This document shows, piece after piece, positions 33,269-43,797 of a stretch of DNA of 64,000 bases. The notes under the pieces were generated by a model. That model saw only the letters and a program-made list of their open reading frames with translations, did no database searches and had not been told where the DNA came from. A program made the position numbers and the translations under genes. The DNA comes from Chaetoceros tenuissimus. Taxonomy: Eukaryota; Bacillariophyta; Thalassiosirophyceae; Chaetocerotales; Chaetocerotaceae. Location: positions 2,542,001-2,606,000 of the forward strand of contig BLLK01000047.1 in NCBI GenBank assembly GCA_021927905.1, written 5' to 3'. Numbering within the stretch: the first letter of the stretch is position 1; the number at the start of each line of letters is the position of its first letter.

Positions 33269-33982
33269 TCACAATTTTTTATGCTGTAATAAATGAAGAA
33301 TGTAATCATTGATCAAGTCCATAGATGTGTTTGAGTTAATCAGTAGGCAATCCAGAGGTTTCAGTCCAATATCATCTTGCTTCAAAGCACTTTCAATTCC
33401 ATTTTCTTCAATATGCTGAGATATTAAACAAATTTGTGGATCATTAGCTGTGCATAGCTGATGAAGAGAACACTCGTCATGTCTGTGCTTAATCCATTCC
33501 TTCAAAGCTGCTTTATCTTCATTTTTGTCAAATGGGGAAAGCCTCAACAAATTGGTATTGTTAATGACTCGTTCACCAAGTGATGTTGATTGTGCTACTT
33601 CAAATAAAGTCAAATCATGGCACTCCTCGAATGCAGAGTCGCGAATATCCTTGCATTGAGAGGGGATCTTTACTTGTTGGAGAGACATGCAGTAGTAAAA
33701 GGCCAGGTTTTCAATCAACTCAATGTTTTCGGACCACTTAATAGATGATAGTCTAGTACAGTAAGCAAAAGCCCAGGCTCCAATCCTTTTGACACTATTC
33801 GGCATGATTACTTTTCTGAGATTCTTACAACCATAAAAAGTGCGATAAGGAATAACTTCCACGCCTTCCTTGATTATTACTGTTGTCCATGTATTCCTCT
33901 CCTTTTCAGAATGTATCATCGGGCCTTGCCAGCCGTCGTACCATTGCGATCCATCGTAATACACTATTCTTTCCTTAATCAT
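33269..33982 (-). CDS. BspA-type leucine-rich repeat protein
   Basis: Single exon, 237 residues, ATG at 33982. It starts with the diatom-typical lead RIVYYDGSQWYDGWQG, then about four BspA-type (LRR_5) repeats: GVEVIPYRTFYGCKNLRKV, SVKRIGAWAFAYCTRL, NIELIENLAFYYCMSL, QCKDIRDSAFEECHDL. Each has the family's I-x-x-x-AFxxCxxL pattern. The C-terminal ~90 residues are helical and contain paired His/Cys without a clear motif. No signal peptide is seen, so it is probably cytosolic. The family is greatly expanded in diatoms and generally has no assigned function. It ends 95 bp from the AIM24-like gene in a convergent arrangement. Confidence 0.85.
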   Translation of the reverse strand: MIKERIVYYDGSQWYDGWQGPMIHSEKERNTWTTVIIKEGVEVIPYRTFYGCKNLRKVIMPNSVKRIGAWAFAYCTRLSSIKWSENIELIENLAFYYCMSLQQVKIPSQCKDIRDSAFEECHDLTLFEVAQSTSLGERVINNTNLLRLSPFDKNEDKAALKEWIKHRHDECSLHQLCTANDPQICLISQHIEENGIESALKQDDIGLKPLDCLLINSNTSMDLINDYILHLLQHKKL

Positions 33983-34347
33983 ATTTAAAGAGATTATGGA
34001 TGTTTAGAATCGAAAGAATCGAATGATTTTTTAGTATCATCAACAAGTTCGGCGTTATTGGTCCAAAAAAAGATCGGAAGAAGACTGACACCAGAGTTCG
34101 GATGTGTCAATGACGAAGCAGTTTGTTTTCAGAAAAGGAGGAAGAAGAAAGAAAGGGACGACGGAGAAGAAGGTGCCAATCTAGTCCCATCTTTGGCTTC
34201 CGGCATTACGAGCGAGTACGTCCTCATCTTTCCAACTTAGCTTTCAATGTATCATCTTCATATCATGTTACATGTTGGTTACTCTACGTGAACATAGTCG
34301 GAGGCAAAACAACAAGTGGAAAGTCGTCTGTAGGTAAAGGCCCAAAA
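33983..34347. other. Divergent promoter / 5' leader region
   Basis: This lies between the 5' ends of the BspA-type gene (minus) and the CLC gene (plus). The reading upstream of the CLC start is open in frame from about 34123, but it is Arg/Lys-rich, would bury the signal peptide, and is treated as leader. Confidence 0.5.
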
Positions 34348-35931
34348 ATGAAATATCATTGGATTCCCTTGTTGCTTCTATTCAGTGCAGATGTTACAGC
34401 TTTTCTCAGTCCAAGTTCAAACCACCGGGCTGTGTTGAGTCAAAAAAGTAACTTAAATTCATTCTCTAATGTAATCAGGGAAAAGGTGACTTACACCAAA
34501 CTTGCAAATACATCGGTATCTATTAAGGATGTGATACTTGATGAGCACGACGAACAAGGTCTGCTAAAATCAAGTGCATTCGTTGGCTTAGTTACAGCAG
34601 CTATGGGATTCTTTTATGGAAAGGTTTTAAGCAAATCCGTCCAAACTGTTTGGACTACGATCCCACAAATGATCCTACAAAAGTTTGGATCTCTTGATCC
34701 AAGAGTTTTCATAACTACAGTTTGCACTCTTGGTGGGTTAAGTATGGGCATCTTATCGAAGAAATTTCCATCAGCATTTACAGTTGCAGATTTTGTGCAT
34801 TCATTTTCAGGAGATAAAGTGATACCTTTACCTTCAAGCAAAACAAATTTATTGCCTGTTCTTTTACTGTCTCTCGTAACTTCAACTTTCGGATTTAGTG
34901 TAGGACCAGAAGCACCCATGGTTTGTGCGGGAGCTTTGATTGGGTCATCTATTGCCAGATACTTGTATGGCAGTACAGCGATTGGAATCCATGAAACATT
35001 AGCATATGCTGGAGCGGCTGGAGCTCTAACAGCGTTTATGGGTATTCCCATCGCAGGATCTATTTTCGCTCTTGAGTTGACCCGTGCCAATGCCGGTATG
35101 ACGAAATCCGCTGGAGGAGCTTTAGCTCCTGCAACTATGGCCAGCATTGCAGCACTTATTCTTATCCGAGGAGTTTTTCTTCCTGGAAAAGAAGTGGGTG
35201 GCCATTTTGTTTATGATGCAGTAGGCTACCTATCTGGATCAGCAATGATACAAACCTCAGTTGCATGTGGTCTGATTGGCGGAGCTATTGGTACCCTTTT
35301 CCATAAGATTGTACACTTTTTGAAATCATTCTTTTGGTCACAGTCCAACACACAAAAATCTAAGTCATGGAAGAACCCTATTTTGGTGAAGTCGCTCATC
35401 GGGCTTATTGTTGGACTTATCTCTGTTAATTATCCTCAAACTTTATTCTGGGGAGAAGGAAGCATGCAAATTGTTGTCGATGGACAGAAAACAGCTTTTG
35501 CCTCAACAAAACATGGACTGTCTAGCGCTTTGACAAGCATGGCGAAAGTTGATCCTTCAATCCCATTTGGTTCTGCCTCTGCAGCATTGCAAGTTGGTAT
35601 TGCAAAGCTTGTCGCGATTGCTCTTGCATGCTCTGGAAAGTTTCCTGGTGGAATTATCTTTCCTTTGTTTTTTGCATCTGGTTCAATAGCCCATGCTATT
35701 GGTTTATCCATGTCTAATAGTATAGTCCCAGTTATCGTGTTTTGTCTGATGGGGGCAACTCAAGCCTCTGTTACTCGGACTCCGCTAGCTACGGTGTTAA
35801 TGTTGAGCTTGACAGCATCGTCATCGAGTGAGCTGAGCTTACTGATGCCTTGTTGTATGATATCGTCCTATATCGGGGTATTTGTATCTCGTTTCATTTC
35901 AAAAGAGTCATATTTTGCATACAATGAATGA
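34348..35931 (+). CDS. CLC-family chloride channel/antiporter, probable plastid address
   Basis: Single exon, 527 residues. The ATG at 34348 puts a signal peptide at the very N-terminus (MKYHWIPLLLLFSADVTA). It is followed directly by FLSPSSNHR, a Phe at the predicted cleavage site as in the stramenopile ASAFAP plastid motif, then a Ser-rich transit-like stretch. Three selectivity-filter regions typical of CLC follow in order: GFSVGPEAPMV (GxxxGxEGP type, with Ala for Gly), GALTAFMGIPIAGSIFALE, and GKFPGGIIFPLFFASGS. About ten hydrophobic helices and no CBS domains are seen, so it resembles bacterial or plastidial CLCs rather than CLC-7 types. Family role: chloride or nitrate transport, or proton exchange. 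A thylakoid or envelope location regulating photosynthetic ion balance is inferred. The 3' end is duplicated downstream. Confidence 0.85.
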   Translation: MKYHWIPLLLLFSADVTAFLSPSSNHRAVLSQKSNLNSFSNVIREKVTYTKLANTSVSIKDVILDEHDEQGLLKSSAFVGLVTAAMGFFYGKVLSKSVQTVWTTIPQMILQKFGSLDPRVFITTVCTLGGLSMGILSKKFPSAFTVADFVHSFSGDKVIPLPSSKTNLLPVLLLSLVTSTFGFSVGPEAPMVCAGALIGSSIARYLYGSTAIGIHETLAYAGAAGALTAFMGIPIAGSIFALELTRANAGMTKSAGGALAPATMASIAALILIRGVFLPGKEVGGHFVYDAVGYLSGSAMIQTSVACGLIGGAIGTLFHKIVHFLKSFFWSQSNTQKSKSWKNPILVKSLIGLIVGLISVNYPQTLFWGEGSMQIVVDGQKTAFASTKHGLSSALTSMAKVDPSIPFGSASAALQVGIAKLVAIALACSGKFPGGIIFPLFFASGSIAHAIGLSMSNSIVPVIVFCLMGATQASVTRTPLATVLMLSLTASSSSELSLLMPCCMISSYIGVFVSRFISKESYFAYNE

Positions 35932-36670
35932 ATTGGTGTACTGCAGAATCCAGTGAAATGATTGAAAGTGCATCTACGACATTACTAAAAAGAATGGTAA
36001 TCACTAATCCATTTGTGCCTTCTACTCTTTTTTCTCTTCTTTGGGGCAACCAAGCTCTGTCACATGGACTACGCTAGTTACGGTGTTAATGTTGAACTTG
36101 ACAGCATCGTCAACGAGTGAGGCCTTGTTGTATGATATCGTCATACATCGGGGTGTTTGTATCTCGTTTCATTTCAAAGGAGTCATATTTTGCATACAAT
36201 GAATGAATTGGTGTACTATTTTCATTTTACGGTGTTAATGTTGAACTTGACAGCATCGTCAACGAGTGAGGCCTTGTTGTATGATATCGTCATACATCGG
36301 GGTGTTTGTATCTCGTTTCATTTCAAAGGAGTCATATTTTGCATACAATGAATGAATTGGTGTACTATTTTCATTTTACGGTGTTAATGTTGAACTTGAC
36401 AGCATCGTCAACGAGTGAGGCCTTGTTGTATGATATCGTCATACATCGGGGTGTTTGTATCTCGTTTCATTTCAAAGGAGTCATATTTTGCATACAATGA
36501 ATGAATTGGTGTACTATTTTCATTTTTTAGCATGATCAACTAAATTACTAGTCATAATAAAAGCAAAAAGTACTCATTATAAAAGTGTGTCTATTTCTCT
36601 TTACGTCGAGTTGGAACCTCCAAGAATTACAATTCGACTTAGGTAAGAAATTATTCTCCATTGAACTTTT
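35932..36670. other. CLC 3' flank containing duplicated gene-end copies
   Basis: From about 36040 the sequence repeats the CLC gene end (starting GGGGCAACCAAGC, compare 35753 onward). It then continues as three tandem 149-bp copies, annotated separately. Bases 36527-36670 are AT-rich and hold the 3' side of the minus-strand repeat-protein gene. Confidence 0.7.
36080..36526 (+). repeat. Three tandem 149-bp units copied from the CLC gene 3' end
   Basis: Units lie at about 36080-36228, 36229-36377 and 36378-36526, nearly identical to one another. Each matches the last ~150 bases of the CLC gene from CGGTGTTAATGTTGA (35790) through its stop codon into the 3' flank, minus an internal segment of about 14 bases present in the gene. 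In the CLC frame the copies are fragments and are not expected to be translated. Confidence 0.9.
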
Positions 36671-39351
36671 TTAAAACAATGATCCAAAAGGATTACCAGT
36701 GCTAAATGTACATTTCGCGTGACGCAATGCATTTAAAGCATTTTTAGCACGCTCCTTCTCCCTTGCTAGTTCCATAGCTCTTCTATCGATCCCCATGTTA
36801 CGTGTATGACGAGCACGAGCAGCTCTTTCTCGTTCAGCTTTTTGCTTTTTCCATTCTACGTGATGTCTGCTTTCTTTGGCACGCTGTGCAAGGGATAAGC
36901 GACGTCTTCTTTTGCAATCTTGTACGTATTCCTCAACATCAGTACGAGCCAGAGTTTCAAGAGCTCTTCTTTCCTGATCCTCTTCGTACTCTTGTGCTTC
37001 TTGTTGTTCAGTAATCATTCTACGAATTTGAACTTCCTTTCCTCTGTAGACCAAAGATTGTCTGTCTCTTTCCGCACATTTTTTCTTGTATTCTTCGACA
37101 TCCTTTTGACCTAAACAAGATAGACTGTTAGAGAAGTTTCTTCAAGGTGTAAATGTTCTGAGTCCTTTTGAGAAAAACTACTTACTTTGAGATCTTGCCA
37201 TTTCGAGCTCATGCTGTCTCTCGAGCTCCTCGTATCTCCATTGCTCTTGCAGATCACGATGTCTCTTTCCTTCTTGGTTGCGAAATTGAAGAGATTCGCG
37301 ACGCTCTTGTGCAACTTGAGCAAGATATTCTTTGACATCTTCTTGTGCTGCCCACTTCAGTACATATGATTCATGCTCACGCTCCTTCTCCAAATTACGA
37401 AGTTCTTCCATGACAGCTCTGTAACGAACAACTTCTTGCCCTCTAAATGCAAGACTTTCTCTTCTTGCCTTTTCGCATCGCTTTCTATACTCTTCAGCGT
37501 CGCGCTCGCCATCCCATTTATGCTCTAAACGATTGTGTTCTGCAAGCTTTTCGTCGGCCTCTCTTTCTGCCTGTTCAAGTCTTTGTCTTCGGCCCTCGGC
37601 GTTGCGAAATGCGAAACTCTCTCTTCTCTCGTGTTCGCATTCTTTCAAATAAGCTTCAGCGTCACGTTCGCCTGCCCACTTATGCTCGTACCTCAAGTGC
37701 TGCTTCACTTGCTCTTCTGCTTCCCTTTCGGCCTCTTCTAAGCGTTGTCTTCTACCTTCAGCATTGCGAAAGGCAAAACTTTGTCTCCTTTCTTCGTCAC
37801 ACTTCTTCAGGTATTCTTCAGCGTCAAGCTCACCTGCCCATTTGTGCTCATATCTCTCGTGCTCTTCAATCTGAGCGAGAGCTTGTCTTTCCTGCTCTTC
37901 GTTTCTTTGTCTCCTTCCTTCCATGTTTCTGAAGGCGAAACTTTCTCTTCTCTTTTGTTCGCACTCCTTGAGGTACTTTTTTGCATCTTCTTCTCCTGCC
38001 CATTTATGCTCATACCGTAGATGCTCTTCAAACTTTTCTTGAGCCTCTCTCTCGGCTTGTTCGTCTCTTTGTCTTTTTCCTTCGGCATTACGAAAGGCAA
38101 AGCTCTCTCTTCTTTCTTCAGCACATTTCTTCAGATATTCTTCGGCATCACGCTCACCTGCCCATTTATGTTCCAAGCGCTTATGCTCCTCCTCAATGCG
38201 CTCAAGTTCAATTCTACTAGTTGCTTCTCTTCGTTCATTCCACATTCTAGTCTTGAGATTGCTTGACATACGTCTTCTCTTATCTTCATTTACCTTCATT
38301 TTTTGCTTGTGCTGAACATAAACATCAGACTTGAATTTTATTTCCTTGTCAAGTGTATTGTAACGCTCTTGCATCTTTTTCCTTTCGTAATCTGCCTTGT
38401 TCTGTGCATACTGAGAAGTCAGCTGACTGCGAAGATCCAACATTTCACGTCGAGTTCTCTCAATTTCATCTTGAAATCTGACTTCTTCCTCCCTTTCCAG
38501 GAGCCATTCCTCGCGGAGACGCGCAACTTCAGCAGCAACATTACGATGATGTTCAATCTTGGCAATTCTACTTGCATTGAGAGTTTCGTTGACGCTTTGA
38601 GTTGCAGCCATAATCGCGTTTCTAGCATTGTGTGCTTTCACCTGGCGAGAAGCTGATAAGTCGCCAACTCTAAACTTTGATTTGGCGGATTTCTTTTTAG
38701 CTTGTGCTACTTTGTTGTTTGGTTGAGATTTGACTGATGAAGTAGATTTTTCACTCACTTTGACTTGTTTGACAGAAACTGATGTGGATGGTGACGATTT
38801 TGATGATATGTTGGACTTGATGGAAGATACACTCGATGAAGAAGAAGCCCTTGTAGATTCCTTTGAATTACTATCCAACTCTTCTACTATCCCCTTTTGT
38901 ACTTCCTTCACAGTCTCCAGATCCTTTTTGGTTTTGGACAATTTTCTCACATTTTTCTGTACAGTTGAAAAGTGGATCTCTCCAAAGGGTAGAACACGAT
39001 CAGATGCTGGTGATGAATCACATACATTGGTAATGTTACGAAGTCCTTGCTTCTTTTTATTCCTTCTCTTCATTGGAGATGGTGAGTAACAAAGACTACT
39101 CTCTTCATTTACAATGTCTCCAAATACTTTGATTGCTTTAGTGGATCGGATGCTCTTCGTATCACTGCCAGAGCTGTTGCGTGAATCAGATCCAAGAGAT
39201 CCCTGTCTATCTAATGATGGATTGATCTCAATGGGATCTTCTCTAATTGCCTGTGTGAAGATGGAGATTGAGGGTTAGAAGGACCACTTCCAGCGAATTC
39301 ATGAAATTGGCGATTTGAAGGAAAAAAGAACAGAAAACTTACGATCTTCAT
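36671..39351 (-). CDS. Coiled-coil protein with eight 54-residue helical repeats
   Basis: Exons 39351-39343 (9 bases, MKI), 39250-37186 and 37110-36671, 837 residues; introns phase 0 and phase 1. The N-terminal ~180 residues are Ser/Lys-rich and disordered. A coiled coil follows (~180-300). Then come eight repeats of exactly 54 residues with the core HKWAGERDAEEYLKKC, next RRESFAFRN-x-EGRRQR and a Glu/Arg-rich tail. The last two repeats are diverged (the Trp is lost), and the second intron falls inside repeat seven. The C-terminus ends GNPFGSLF. The layout recalls trichohyalin-like and flagellar/cytoskeletal filament proteins, but no known domain matches. A structural cytoskeletal or centrosomal role is inferred from the long single-helix character. 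Confidence 0.75.
36720..38190 (-). repeat. Coding 162-bp tandem repeat (54-residue helical unit)
   Basis: Eight consecutive units, interrupted only by the 75-base intron at 37185-37111. Units one to five are strongly similar; units six to eight drift. The phase of the Trp, Cys and Phe-Arg-Asn landmarks is kept throughout, with no insertion or deletion between units. Confidence 0.85.
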
Positions 39352-39886
39352 CCTCTTTGCTCAAATGAATTCCAATTAATATATCTGACGAGTGTGATGC
39401 GCTCAATTTAAGAAATAAGAATTAGAAGGATGTGTACTGTGTTGTTTTTCTTGTGACAAACCTTGATTGCACTCGGGAATTGGTGTTTCTGTTTGCATCA
39501 AGTTTGTTCAGTTTTGGGATCGTTTTTTGTGAGGAGAATTTTTTGTCTTGGCACAGAATTGTGAGCTAAAAATCTCGATTCTTATTTATAGAAAGTGCCA
39601 TTTTCATTTATTATGTGGCTATCTGGAAAAGGAAATCCTTGCTTTGATAGGGATACATGAAAGAGAGACAAACAGACGTCATTGTAAAAAATAGAGCATG
39701 TGGCATGTGGTGCAAAGTAGCAATTTGATAGGCCTCTAATACATTCAGAATTTTCATTCATCAGCACTTTAGCTTAACTCTTTTGTATTTTTTCAGAGGT
39801 AATACCACTAGCTTGTTTCAGCTTCACAGCTTCACGCAGCAACAATCCCAATTTCCTCCTAGTTCAATATAGTTAACATTGAAAAA
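39352..39886. other. Divergent promoter region
   Basis: This lies between the 5' ends of the helical-repeat gene (minus) and Enhancer of polycomb (plus). AT-rich, with short readings only and no supported gene. Confidence 0.45.
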
Positions 39887-41805
39887 ATGTCGCCACCTGC
39901 ACCATCGCCTACCCCAGGGCTTCAAAGAGCTCCATTAGATGTGTACAGGAAAATCACTGTGATTCGAGATAAAACAGATAGCGTCACTTTTGAAGATTCG
40001 TCAGGGGAGGTGCAGACTGTTCAAGACCTAGGGGAAGAGGCATTTTCTGCTGTAAGTTTTGGTATTTTCAATTTATTCTCTAGATTCAAAAAAAAAGAAT
40101 GTTTTTTAACACATCCATGGAATAGACACCAACGCTTCAGCCAAAGGTGAAACTTGATATTCCAGTCCCTACCATCAAAGATGTTGCAACTTATGAAAAA
40201 GATATTCCTGCAACTTATGAAGCACCTACTGCATATGTTAGATATGAAAGACCAAAGCTTGAAGAAACAGACACCATTATAGAATATAATTTAGATGAAG
40301 AGGATGAGAAATGGCTATTGGAGCATCTTATCTTTGGTTCGAAAGCACTTTCTAGTCACGAAATTTTGTCAATCGAGAAAACTAATGCTACTGGAGCACT
40401 GGAGAATTCATTGAATGGATTAGATAACATTCCAGAAGAATCAAAAGAGAACAATTGTTTAAATAATGATGAGCATAGAGTACAACTTCCGCTACGAACA
40501 TTTGAACACATGATTGATTTGTTGGAGAAAGCAACTGCGTTTGAAACCATCATTACACTTGTTCAAGCCGAACGACTCATTGTTGCAAAAATTCCAGAAA
40601 TACTAGACTCTTTTGGATCTGCACACACTGGACCACTGCATACACAAGAACATAAAAAGAGCAAAGGCAATGTCAACTGTAAAACTGTGGTTACAGAAGT
40701 TTACAATTACTGGGTTGATAAACGATCAAAGCTGAAGAAACCACTATTAAGGCGATACTGGCCAGTGACTGCAACAAATGATACTAATCCACATATGGTG
40801 TTTCGACCACGAGAAAAGGAAAAGTACAAATTGAGGAAAAAGCGTCAAAACGATTTAGATGGTTACAAGAAAATGAAGCAATTACGAATTGACTTCACAA
40901 AGATAAAGGCATTACTTGATCTAATAAAAAAACGAGAAGAGCTAAATAAGGTGGTGTTAGATATGCAATGTGACTGGTTCGATCAACGATTGTATGAAAT
41001 GATTGATACAAGTGGATTACAGCGTGAAAGTGATCGATTGTCCCACAAAGAAGTTGATGAAGCGTTGGATACACCAAAACTTTTTGATACACACAGTCTT
41101 GATAAAGGAAAGAAAAAAAAACGCAAACGGTCGTCGCTTGCGAAATCACCAAAAGCACCTTTGACAGGAAAAGGTGCTGTTTCGAACGCACCAAGTAATT
41201 CTGCTGTTGAGATGGATTCTGCGAACAGAGCTTCAGCAAAAAAGCCTCGAGCTATCCCTGCAGATCAAAATAATCCACCCCCTTGTTTGAATTCATTGAG
41301 AACAAGGGAACACTACATCACATCATGGAAAAATGCTGTACCATTTATCACAACATATGTTGACGCGAAACCTATTGAAACTTGCCGTTTCCGCCACCGC
41401 CCGCGCATTGGTAGAGGAGGGAGAGTTATTATAGATAGAATCCCACATCCCAGCCACGGAGATCAGCCTACCAATGTCTATGTGTCTGGTGAGGGGACGA
41501 CAATGGAATGCGAAGAGGGAAAACAGGTAGGACGTATGCTGGAATTGTTACCTCAAGCTCTTGATACAAATGAAGTTCGTCGTCGGATTGAGGAAATTTC
41601 AGCAAATGCTATAATCGAGGAAGATGAAAGAAACAAAAAAACTAAAGGTTTATCTTTACCTTCTTCAACATCGAACAATAGTGCAGCAAATAATGACGAT
41701 GGCAATGATGTTGAAGCAGTTTTAGTAAAAATGAATGATTGGACTGAAACAGATGAGCAAATATTTGGAGGGCTAGAAAATGGTTTGACTTTTGGTCCAC
41801 TTTAA
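39887..41805 (+). CDS. EPL1: Enhancer of polycomb homolog (NuA4 histone acetyltransferase subunit)
   Basis: Exons 39887-40051 and 40126-41805 (74-base intron, phase 0), 614 residues. Just after the splice the EPC-A domain begins: KLDIPVPTIKDVATYEKDI, then AYVRYERPKLEETD and IEYNLDEEDEKWL, the most conserved Epl1 segments. A second conserved block at ~220-270 reads FRPREKEKYKLRKKRQN followed by KIKALLDLIKKREELNKVVL, a hallmark of Epl1/EPC1/EPC2. A Lys/Ser-rich nuclear-localisation-like stretch (KGKKKKRKRSSLAK) lies at ~325. In other eukaryotes Epl1 scaffolds the Esa1/Tip60 catalytic piccolo module that acetylates histones H4 and H2A. The C-terminus is low in similarity, as usual for the family. 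Confidence 0.92.
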
Positions 41806-42170
41806 CAGTATTGTCGTCACTTGGGAAGTTCAGTAAATCACAATCTATTTGAAAAAGTAATTTTTGAATAGCTCTTCTTCTAGTCTACTGCTTTTACTTT
41901 GTTTACTTCCACAAGGAGAGGAGTCGATTTAGGGGGAAGAAGAAGAATGAACAAAAAAGAAGAACGAAGATATCTTTCGTCTCACTAGCCATCTTAGAAT
42001 ACGTACGTAAGTAGTACATAGTTTTAGATCTTGAAGATCGTCATTCAGCAGCAAAAGATCTCATCTTTCCATCTCTTTCCAGCTTTCAACTTATGGTATC
42101 GCCATAAAGCAAATGCTCAGAGAATTATATTAGATACGTAACTTCTGAACTATTCAATTCATTATCCATC
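41806..42170. other. Intergenic region with TACGTACGTA site
   Basis: This lies between Enhancer of polycomb and the epimerase-like gene, same strand. It contains TACGTACGTA at 42000-42009, 162 bp before the next ATG. No gene was seen. Confidence 0.5.
42000..42009. promoter_or_regulatory. TACGTACGTA, candidate ACGT-core site
   Basis: A 10-bp palindrome 162 bp upstream of the epimerase-like start codon; one of five such sites in the window. Confidence 0.4.
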
Positions 42171-43203
42171 ATGATATTTTCACAGTGGATGTTTACTTTT
42201 TTATTTATCATCATGAGCAGTCTGACTTCTGTCACTGCATTTGCTTCTCCAAGCCTATCATCTTGTGATTCGGTAGCAGTTTTTGGATGTGGAGTTCTTG
42301 GGACGTCGCTTTGCAAACAGATCCTTTCTTGTCCTGACTTCCAAAATAAATCTGGTGAGTATATTCATATTGGAATGAACGAATGTATGAAGGATAAAGT
42401 ACCGTATGTAATCCGATCTTACCCTTGATTCAAATGTGAAAAAAGTGACTGCCATAACGAAAACAACAACAAACCATGAAAAAATCCTTTCAAATTTTGA
42501 GAACTGTGACAACTTTAATGTTGTAACAATGGATTCAATTAAAGGGAAAGAAAAATTTGACAGCGTTGTCTTCTGCGCGCCTCCTTCGGGATTTGAAGAC
42601 TACCCAGGTGCTGTTAGGGAAGTCGCCGAAAGCCTTTGGTCTGGACCTGAGAATGGCAGATTCGTATTTACTTCATCGGGCGGTATATATGGACCTGGTA
42701 ATGGGGATATTGTTGATGAAACAAGTCCACTTCCAGAATCATCTAAAGCCTCACCTCGAAGCATGCGTCTTATTCAAGCTGAAGAAGTTGTTAAAGAAAA
42801 AAACGGTGCCGTTCTTCGTCTTGCTGGTCTTTATACACTTGAACGTGGAGCTCATAATTTTTGGTTGGAAAAGTCAGATGGTAATGTCAAAGGATCGAAG
42901 GATGGTATCATCAATCTCCTTCATTATGATGATGCTGCGGGATCATGTTTAGCCGCACTTACAACTGAAAATGACATTCAAGGAAAAACCTACTTAATCA
43001 GTGACAGCAATCCAACTACTAGATATGGCATTTGTGAAAGTGCATTGAAGTCGAAAAGGTATGCAGATAAGACAATGCCTAGTTTTGGTGAAAGTGACGC
43101 TGGAGGAAAAGGCAAGATATATAATGGAAAGTACAGCAATAAACAGTTGGGATTTGTTCCGAGATATGAATCATTTGACGAATTCATGGAAGCAAACAAA
43201 TGA
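42171..43203 (+). CDS. NAD(P)-binding epimerase/reductase-like protein, probable plastid address; splice unclear
   Basis: The ATG at 42171 gives a signal peptide (MSSLTSVTA region) followed by FASPSL, matching the ASAFAP-type plastid address. Next is the Rossmann motif VAVFGCGVLGTSL. The conserved body runs from about 42412 to 43203 (VTAITKT, FDSVVFCAPPSG, RFVFTSSGGIYGPG, VLRLAGLYTLERGAHNF, YLISDSNPTTR). It resembles extended SDR epimerases of the YeeZ type. Bases 42355-42411 start GTGAGT like an intron after phase 1, but no AG near 42411 restores frame. Reading straight through ends at 42428. Either the acceptor is non-canonical or one base is wrong or lost. Without repair of the model the downstream body would not be made. 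The substrate is unknown. Confidence 0.65.
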
Positions 43204-43797
43204 ATTTAAATACGCAAGAGACCTACTCATACTAGAGAATGATTGTTGTTGGTAGGGTATTGTTTTTAGTGGAATGAAATTATTCCAATAATAGCAATAC
43301 TTGTATAAACCTTATGAGAATATATTCATATAGTTGAAAGTTTATAGTTTTTATTTCTTTGAGACATGATTTCATCAAGATAATTATGGAAAGTAAATCA
43401 AGAGTGCGTATTACCTTTACTGTAAGTACGAAAGTGAAATTTTAATTTCGGTCTTGTTTCAATTTGAAATAGCCTCTTCATGACAATGATTTTTTGACAT
43501 TCCTACCCGGTACGTACGTACGTAGTCCTTCATTCCTCAACACACGAGACCTCAAGCATCAAGTGCGAAGGCTATGGTAGATAGAATACATCAATGTTTA
43601 TGCATGTAACTATTTCTATCTGGAAGTTTCTTTAGCTCTACTGCTGGCAAGAATCTCTATCCAGGGCAGCAAATACTTGTTCACAATTACAATCCAGTGC
43701 TAGTGTAGTAGACGAAGGAATACAAAAGCAAAACAAATCAATCATCTTTTGTAGAAAAAAACAAATTGAAGACATATTTTCACACCTCCTAGATAAA
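43204..43797. other. Intergenic region upstream of the giant gene
   Basis: AT-rich. It contains TACGTACGTACGTA at 43511-43524, 274 bp before the giant gene's ATG. No supported gene was seen. Confidence 0.5.
43511..43524. promoter_or_regulatory. TACGTACGTACGTA, candidate ACGT-core site
   Basis: A 14-bp palindromic tract 274 bp upstream of the giant surface-protein start codon; the longest (TACG)n-type site in the window. Confidence 0.4.

Noticed and set aside
34123-34347. N-terminal extension of the CLC protein
   Set aside because: It is Arg/Lys-rich and would bury the signal peptide that begins at the ATG at 34348.
36157-36500. Two short identical plus-strand readings
   Set aside because: They are products of the 149-bp tandem repeat, not genes.
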